DNA of 64,000 nt, taken from the NCBI GenBank assembly GCA_041875495.1, contig CP112982.1, forward strand, positions 496,001 through 560,000, given 5' to 3'. The position numbers and the translations under genes were made by a program. The DNA comes from Halomonas sp. CH40. Lineage in GTDB: Bacteria > Pseudomonadota > Gammaproteobacteria > Pseudomonadales > Halomonadaceae. The notes below the pieces were generated by a model. The model was not told the DNA's origin. It worked only from the letters and a program-made list of their open reading frames with translations, and searched no databases. Shown piece after piece: positions 59,676 through 64,000 of the stretch; within the stretch, counting starts at the first letter, position 1, and every line of letters starts with the position of its first letter.

Positions 59676-59713
59676 CATCCGGCCGCGAGTGATTGCCAAT
59701 ATGCGGCCGGGTG
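59676..59713. terminator. Hairpin between convergent perM and bcp
   Basis: CATCCGGCCGC pairs with GCGGCCGGGTG (one G-T pair) over a 16-base loop. No T-run, so a bidirectional stop is possible but weaker. Confidence 0.5.
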
Positions 59714-59721
59714 TCAGTTGA

Positions 59722-60198
59722 TCAGGTGCCTGAATGTAGGGCCTGAGCCGCTGCCAGCACCTCATCCACATGGCCCGGCACCTTGACGCCACGCCACTCT
59801 TGGGCCAGTTTACCCTCGCTATCAATCAGGAAGGTGCTGCGCTCAATCCCCAGGTGCTCCTTGCCATACATCTTTTTCAACTTGATCACATCGAACAGTT
59901 GGCACAGGGTTTCATCCTTGTCGGAAATCAGCTCAAAGTTGAAATCCTGCTTGGCCTTGAAGTTTTCCTGAGCGCGGATGCCATCACGGGAAACACCCAG
60001 GATGACGGTATTGGCCGCATCAAACTGAGGTTTACGATCACGGAAATCGCCGCCTTCAGTGGTGCAGCCCGGGGTGCTTGCCTTGGGGTAGAAATAGACC
60101 ACTACCTGCTGGCCACGCAGTTCGGAAAGGGTAACGGTATTATCGCCCGTTGCCTGGGCAGTAAAATCATCCACTGGCTGACCTAATGTGACACCCAT
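59722..60198 (-). CDS. bcp: Thioredoxin-dependent peroxiredoxin Bcp
   Basis: 158 residues of the BCP/PrxQ family. It reduces hydroperoxides in the cytosol. The peroxidatic cysteine is Cys45 in FYPKASTPGCTTEG; the resolving cysteine found five residues later in E. coli Bcp (Cys50) is a glycine here, so it works as a one-Cys type or uses another cysteine (near 97, ETLCQLFD). The ATG follows AAGGAG by six bases. In Pseudomonas it also sits between perM and dapA. Confidence 0.94.
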   Translation of the reverse strand: MGVTLGQPVDDFTAQATGDNTVTLSELRGQQVVVYFYPKASTPGCTTEGGDFRDRKPQFDAANTVILGVSRDGIRAQENFKAKQDFNFELISDKDETLCQLFDVIKLKKMYGKEHLGIERSTFLIDSEGKLAQEWRGVKVPGHVDEVLAAAQALHSGT

Positions 60199-60325
60199 GC
60201 CTGACTCCTTGTGTAAGCGCGTAACAAAAACACAAGCCTACAACAGATTGTGGCTGATGATATAGATGCAATGCCCGTCTGCCAGGGTCAAAATACGGTT
60301 AGAATTGAACGATTCAGTTAAGACG

Positions 60326-60369
60326 GTTCAAATATAGCGGCTCAAGGGCGTTCAAAGATAATAGCTCAA
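60326..60369. repeat. Two 20-bp direct repeats upstream of dapA
   Basis: GTTCAAATATAGCGGCTCAA (60326-60345) and GTTCAAAGATAATAGCTCAA (60350-60369) differ in four bases and start 24 bases apart. They lie in the 342-base stretch between bcp and dapA, which shows no credible gene. Possible operator. Confidence 0.5.
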
Positions 60370-60493
60370 CGACGAGGTGCGTGTTTTGTGCTGTACACGT
60401 TGAGGTCGCCTGAGTACCATTCAAGGTTTATCTTGTGGATGTTTCGAACGGCTGACGTTCCTGAGAGACGCAGCAGGATAATCCATTACAGCC

Positions 60494-60507
60494 CGTCACG
60501 CGTGACG
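60494..60507. promoter_or_regulatory. 14-bp perfect palindrome before dapA
   Basis: CGTCACGCGTGACG is fully self-complementary, 34 bases before the dapA ATG. Its place suits a repressor site in the 5' leader or promoter. No known factor is assigned. Confidence 0.5.
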
Positions 60508-60540
60508 CTCTCATAACTTTTGTAGTTGAGGAATAAACGG

Positions 60541-61443
60541 ATGATCACAGGCAGCATTGTCGCCCTCGCGACGCCGATGAAGGTCAATGGCGACATCGAC
60601 TGGGAGGCGCTTCGTCGTCTGGTGAACTTCCATCTGGAAAACGGCACTGACGCCATCGTGGCAGCGGGTACCACGGGTGAACCCACCACCATGTCGTTTG
60701 CCGAGCACTTCGATGTGATTCGCAGCATTGTCGAAGAGGTTAACGGCCGCATTCCGGTGATTGCCGGCACCGGCGCCAATGCCACGTCAGAAGCCGTTGA
60801 GCTGGCGCGCTATGCCGGTGAAGTGGGGGCGGATTACTGCCTGTCAGTTTGCCCGTACTACAACAAGCCGACCCAGGAAGGTCTGTATCAGCATTTCAAG
60901 GCCGTGGCGGAAGGCAGCAAACTGCCGGTAATCCTGTATAACGTGCCGGGCCGGACCGTGGCTGATCTGTATAATGAAACCGTGCTGCGCCTGGCGGAGC
61001 TTGACAACATCGTTGGCCTGAAAGATGCCACTGGCAATCTTGAACGCGCAGAAGATCTGATCACCCGCCTCAAGGGCAGCGATTTCATGCTTTACTCCGG
61101 TGATGACGCCACGGCCTGTGACTTCATGCTGATGGGTGGGCACGGCGATATCTCGGTCACCGCCAATGTGGCGCCGAGAGCCATGCATGAATTATGTGCC
61201 GCCGCCGTGGCCGGTGATGCCGACAAGGCTCACCAGATCAATACACGCCTGATGCCGCTGCATACCAACCTGGGGATTGAGTCCAATCCGATACCGGTCA
61301 AATGGGCACTGAACCGCATGGGTTATGCCGACGCAGGTATCCGCCTGCCGCTAACCTGGCTGTCGGAAAAATACCACGCCACGGTCAGTGAAGCCCTTCA
61401 GCTGGCCGGCGTTATTGAAGAAAACGTTATTGAAAGAAAATAA
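60541..61443 (+). CDS. dapA: 4-hydroxy-tetrahydrodipicolinate synthase
   Basis: 300 residues, TIM barrel. It condenses pyruvate with aspartate semialdehyde, the first committed step to lysine and diaminopimelate. Schiff-base Lys161 (VGLKDATGN), Tyr133 (ILYNVPGRT) and the TTGEPTTMS motif are all in place. The ATG at 60541 follows GAGG by nine bases; a TTG at 60526 is less suited. It is followed by bamC in the same direction, and the two are probably co-transcribed. Confidence 0.97.
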   Translation: MITGSIVALATPMKVNGDIDWEALRRLVNFHLENGTDAIVAAGTTGEPTTMSFAEHFDVIRSIVEEVNGRIPVIAGTGANATSEAVELARYAGEVGADYCLSVCPYYNKPTQEGLYQHFKAVAEGSKLPVILYNVPGRTVADLYNETVLRLAELDNIVGLKDATGNLERAEDLITRLKGSDFMLYSGDDATACDFMLMGGHGDISVTANVAPRAMHELCAAAVAGDADKAHQINTRLMPLHTNLGIESNPIPVKWALNRMGYADAGIRLPLTWLSEKYHATVSEALQLAGVIEENVIERK

Positions 61444-61522
61444 GTTGAGCGACACCAGCCTCTCTGCATTCGCCAGTGCATAGAAGTTGGTGTTCGGCCC
61501 TTTTGTCAAACGTGAAGGTGGC

Positions 61523-62515
61523 ATGATGAGTTCTGTGCTTGAAAAACGTGCGCTTAAATGGATTCCGCTAGCGCTGGCAACCGCCCTGGTGGTGTCAGGC
61601 TGCGCGCGCGATGGTTTCTACCATGACCGTAATCTGGACTACGCCGATATCGAGCTGGGTGAACCCTTGATGCTCCCGGACACGCGAGACCCCAGGCGCT
61701 ATGGTGATGCGCTGCCCATCCCCCGGGCCGACATGCTGGGTGGCGTTGAAGAGGCAGCGGATGTGCGCCCCCCGCAGGCCATGCGGGTGGGTAGCAGCAT
61801 GGAGCCAGAGTTTGTGGAGCGCCGCGAAGTCGGTGACCAGGCCTGGCTGGTCGTCAATGCAGCGCCAGCTGATGTCTGGCCACAGCTGGAAGGCTTTATT
61901 CGCAGCCGTGGCCTGAATGTCACAGCGGTGGATGCCAACCGTGGCCGTGTCGATACCGACCAGGGCCAGTTCCGTTTGCAACGTGCACTGCGTGCTGGCA
62001 GCAGTGAACTCCGCTGTGAACAGGGCGGGCGATCTTCCAGTGACTGCCTGGATGCCTTGCAAAGCTATTTTGAAGGCCGCAGTGCCAGCGCCAGTAATAG
62101 CACCAGTGCTGCTTCCTGGCAGGCGCAGCGTATGAATGAAAATGACGCCCTGGCTTTTCGCCAGCAAGGAGAGCGCTGGGAAGTGGTGATCCCCCAGTCG
62201 GTTGAGCGGGTGTGGGCCGAAATCAAGCATTTCATCGAACAGGATTTCACTGTGGAAGGGGAGCGTAACCTTCTGGAGGCCAACGTCAATGACTACTCCT
62301 TCCTGGTGAACTACATGACTCTTAGTGAACGTAATCGTAACCCTCTGGAGATTGTCTTCAGTCCGGATGTTCGCCAGACGTCCCAGGAAATTCGTCTGGA
62401 GCTGAACGAGAACGGGGATGAAACCGTATTGCGTGCAATCAATGCCAGTGAGCGTGATTTTACAGCAGATGACCAGCGTGAACTGCTGGAACGCATTGCT
62501 GGCTATCTACGCTGA
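61523..62515 (+). CDS. bamC: Outer-membrane assembly lipoprotein BamC
   Basis: 330 residues. Signal peptide with lipobox VSGC (Cys27), an unstructured N-terminal stretch, and two helix-grip domains (LVVNAAPADVWPQLEGFIRSRGL, then VVIPQSVERVWAEIKHFIEQD). BamC is a lipoprotein of the BAM complex that inserts beta-barrel proteins. Position between dapA and purC is the typical one. Two neighbouring ATGs (61523, 61526) follow AAGG. The terminator at 62555 ends the transcript. Confidence 0.92.
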   Translation: MMSSVLEKRALKWIPLALATALVVSGCARDGFYHDRNLDYADIELGEPLMLPDTRDPRRYGDALPIPRADMLGGVEEAADVRPPQAMRVGSSMEPEFVERREVGDQAWLVVNAAPADVWPQLEGFIRSRGLNVTAVDANRGRVDTDQGQFRLQRALRAGSSELRCEQGGRSSSDCLDALQSYFEGRSASASNSTSAASWQAQRMNENDALAFRQQGERWEVVIPQSVERVWAEIKHFIEQDFTVEGERNLLEANVNDYSFLVNYMTLSERNRNPLEIVFSPDVRQTSQEIRLELNENGDETVLRAINASERDFTADDQRELLERIAGYLR

Positions 62516-62554
62516 TCCAGCGCTAGCATTCACACCCAGTTGAGATAAACTGAC

Positions 62555-62593
62555 CGGCAAATGGCATTAGCTGTCATTTGCCGTTTGAATTTT
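62555..62593 (+). terminator. Terminator between bamC and purC
   Basis: CGGCAAATG/CATTTGCCG stem with eleven-base loop followed by TTTGAATTTTT. Confidence 0.8.
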
Positions 62594-62630
62594 TACCGTA
62601 ACCCCCCATATGTCCCGCCTCGGAGTTCCC

Positions 62631-63347
62631 ATGGAAAAGCGCCAAGAGCTTTATGCCGGCAAGGCAAAATCCGTTTATACCACTGACGATCCTGATCTGC
62701 TGATCATGCACTTTCGTGATGACACCAGTGCCTTTGACGGCAAAAAGAAAGAATCTCTGGCGCGCAAAGGCATGGTGAATAACGTCTTTAATGCCTTCAT
62801 CATGGCGCGTCTGGAAGATGCGGGTATTCCTACTCACTTTGAAAAACGCCTTTCTGACACAGAAAGCCTGGTCAAGCGGATGGAAATGATCCCGGTCGAG
62901 TGCGTTATTCGTAACGTGGCGACAGGTGGTCTGGTCAAGCGCCTTGGCGTGGAGGAAGGTATGACCCTCACGCCACCGACGTTTGAGCTGTTTCTCAAGA
63001 ACGACGAGAAAGGCGACCCCATGATCAACGAGTCTTTGGCTGAAACATTTGGTTGGGCAACACCAGAGCAGTTAAGCAAAATGAAGTCACTGACCTTCAA
63101 GGTCAACCATGTACTTAAGCAGCTATTTGCTGAAGGCGACATGCTGCTGGTGGATTACAAGCTGGAGTTTGGTATTTTCAAGGGTCAGGTGATTCTAGGC
63201 GATGAGTTTTCACCGGATGGTTGCCGCCTGTGGGATGCCAAGACGCGTGAAAAAATGGATAAGGACCGCTTCCGCCAGGGGTTGGGTGGCGTGATCGAAG
63301 CCTACGAAGAAGTGGGTCGGCGCATCGGAATTCACTTTCCCGAATAG
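62631..63347 (+). CDS. purC: Phosphoribosylaminoimidazole-succinocarboxamide synthase
   Basis: 238 residues, the family norm. It joins CAIR and aspartate with ATP to SAICAR in purine synthesis. [32 protein letters not shown] at the start, then [19 protein letters not shown] and [28 protein letters not shown] are the signatures. The ATG at 62631 is preferred to 62610, since [13 protein letters not shown] is the usual beginning and CGGAG lies five bases upstream. It has its own terminator behind it. Confidence 0.97.
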   Translation: MEKRQELYAGKAKSVYTTDDPDLLIMHFRDDTSAFDGKKKESLARKGMVNNVFNAFIMARLEDAGIPTHFEKRLSDTESLVKRMEMIPVECVIRNVATGGLVKRLGVEEGMTLTPPTFELFLKNDEKGDPMINESLAETFGWATPEQLSKMKSLTFKVNHVLKQLFAEGDMLLVDYKLEFGIFKGQVILGDEFSPDGCRLWDAKTREKMDKDRFRQGLGGVIEAYEEVGRRIGIHFPE

Positions 63348-63381
63348 TTCGCCTTTCAGAATAATATAAACGTTTGTCAAT

Positions 63382-63423
63382 AAAACACCCGTGATCGCTT
63401 CAGCAGCGATCACGGGTGTTTTG
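63382..63423. terminator. Bidirectional terminator after purC
   Basis: An 18-bp perfect stem (AAAACACCCGTGATCGCT with its complement) around TCAGC, A-run before and T-run after, serves purC and the convergent response regulator gene. Confidence 0.92.
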
Positions 63424-63464
63424 CGTTTTAAGAGAGGCATTGGTGCTCACTGCCAATGCGCCGC

Positions 63465-64000
63465 CTAGCCTTCCTTGCGTGCGATTACGGCTTCTTCAGG
63501 TTCATCAACGGTTTGCAGGCGATACCCGTAGCCGTAAACAGAAACCAGATTCCAGCCATTCTCGGCAGTCAGCTTCAGCTTTTTACGTACCCTATGGATA
63601 TGCACATCCAGTGTGCGCGTGTTCGGATCGTTGCTGCGACCCCAGACATATTCATACAGGTAAGAACGGGAAAGCGGGCTGCCCAACTGGTTGAGCAACA
63701 AGTAGGCCAAGCGGAATTCCTGGCGCGTCAGCGCGACTTCCTCGCCTTCCACATAGGCCACTTCACGGTTGGAATTGAGCTTGATACGCCCGAATTCCAA
63801 CTCGCTCTGCTGGGCAGTGGCGGAGGTACGCAACGAACGGCGACGAATGGCAGCAAACGCACGGGCTGCCAACTCACGCGGACGGAAAGGCTTGCTGATA
63901 AAATCATCTGCCCCGGCATTGAGAGCCTCAATGATATCGCTCTCTTCCTGGCGTTGAGTCACCATCAAAACAGCGGGCAGGGCTTCCAGGTATTTCTTCA
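63465..64000 (-). CDS. OmpR-family response regulator, N-terminus cut by window edge
   Basis: The frame runs from the stop at 63465 to the window edge; some 178 C-terminal residues are visible, starting in the receiver domain (KKYLEALPAVLMVTQ) and including the conserved lysine in DDFISKPFRPREL. A winged-helix output domain follows (LTRQEFRLAYLLLNQLGSPLSRSYLYEYVWG, then RTLDVHIHRVRKKL). The phosphorylation site lies beyond the window. It ends in YGYGYRLQTVDEPEEAVIARKEG. The cognate kinase is not in view. Confidence 0.9.
   Translation of the reverse strand, partial: KKYLEALPAVLMVTQRQEESDIIEALNAGADDFISKPFRPRELAARAFAAIRRRSLRTSATAQQSELEFGRIKLNSNREVAYVEGEEVALTRQEFRLAYLLLNQLGSPLSRSYLYEYVWGRSNDPNTRTLDVHIHRVRKKLKLTAENGWNLVSVYGYGYRLQTVDEPEEAVIARKEG

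Noticed and set aside
60430-60515. 25-codon frame starting ATG near 60439 before dapA
   Set aside because: Weak ribosome site and no protein-like pattern; it also runs through the palindrome.

Overview
The window looks like chromosomal DNA of a moderately GC-rich gammaproteobacterium of the Oceanospirillales/Pseudomonas side, most likely Halomonas or a close relative. This is inferred from protein character and gene order, not from a search. Three blocks match arrangements I remember from Pseudomonas: maeB-rpmE-priA-argS-SPOR-hslV-hslU-DUF971-ubiE-ubiJ-ubiB-hisE-tatABC (about 21.2-37.1 kb), tadA-mltF-purL (38.2-44.2 kb) and nadA-bepA-tusA-perM-bcp-dapA-bamC-purC (55.4-63.3 kb). Nearly all of the window is housekeeping core genome. 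I see no insertion sequence, prophage or CRISPR array.

Layout. 0-4.5 kb: a cut MATE transporter gene, ferredoxin, coaD and fabY on the minus strand, then a TrmB-like methyltransferase overlapping an SMR exporter gene. 4.5-13.5 kb: dacB, dgkA, glnE, an AEC transporter, a UMF1-type MFS transporter, a membrane aspartyl protease and several very small genes. 13.6-21.2 kb: an RstA/RstB-like two-component pair whose end overlaps metR, then ppk1, hemB and elbB. 21.2-35.3 kb: a long minus-strand block for protein export (tatABC), histidine (hisE), ubiquinone (ubiEJB), proteolysis (hslVU) and argS/priA, interrupted by an Rpn-family nuclease gene and a decayed reading frame. 35.3-44.3 kb: rpmE, maeB, tesB, tadA, mltF, purL. 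44.3-49.9 kb: a vapBC toxin-antitoxin pair running directly into radD, then DUF2442, scpA-scpB-rluB and two tRNA-Lys genes. 50-55.2 kb: a chemoreceptor, a second MltF-like lipoprotein, and a periplasmic protein paired with a diguanylate cyclase. 55.4-64 kb: nadA through purC, and a cut response regulator gene.

How genes work together: TatABC builds the twin-arginine translocase; UbiE, UbiJ and UbiB serve ubiquinone synthesis; HslV and HslU form one ATP-dependent protease; ScpA and ScpB are the non-SMC condensin subunits; BepA and BamC both serve outer-membrane assembly; PurL and PurC act in the purine pathway.

The parts least explained by known annotation are: a coding-like, AT-richer relic in frame behind the SPOR gene at 30.1-30.4 kb; a cysteine-free molybdopterin-oxidoreductase-fold protein translationally coupled to a diguanylate cyclase; VapBC fused to radD; three short reading frames with good ribosome sites (44, 50 and 38 codons); two mutually exclusive hairpins before nadA; and a second tRNA-Lys copy that ends CTA instead of CCA.
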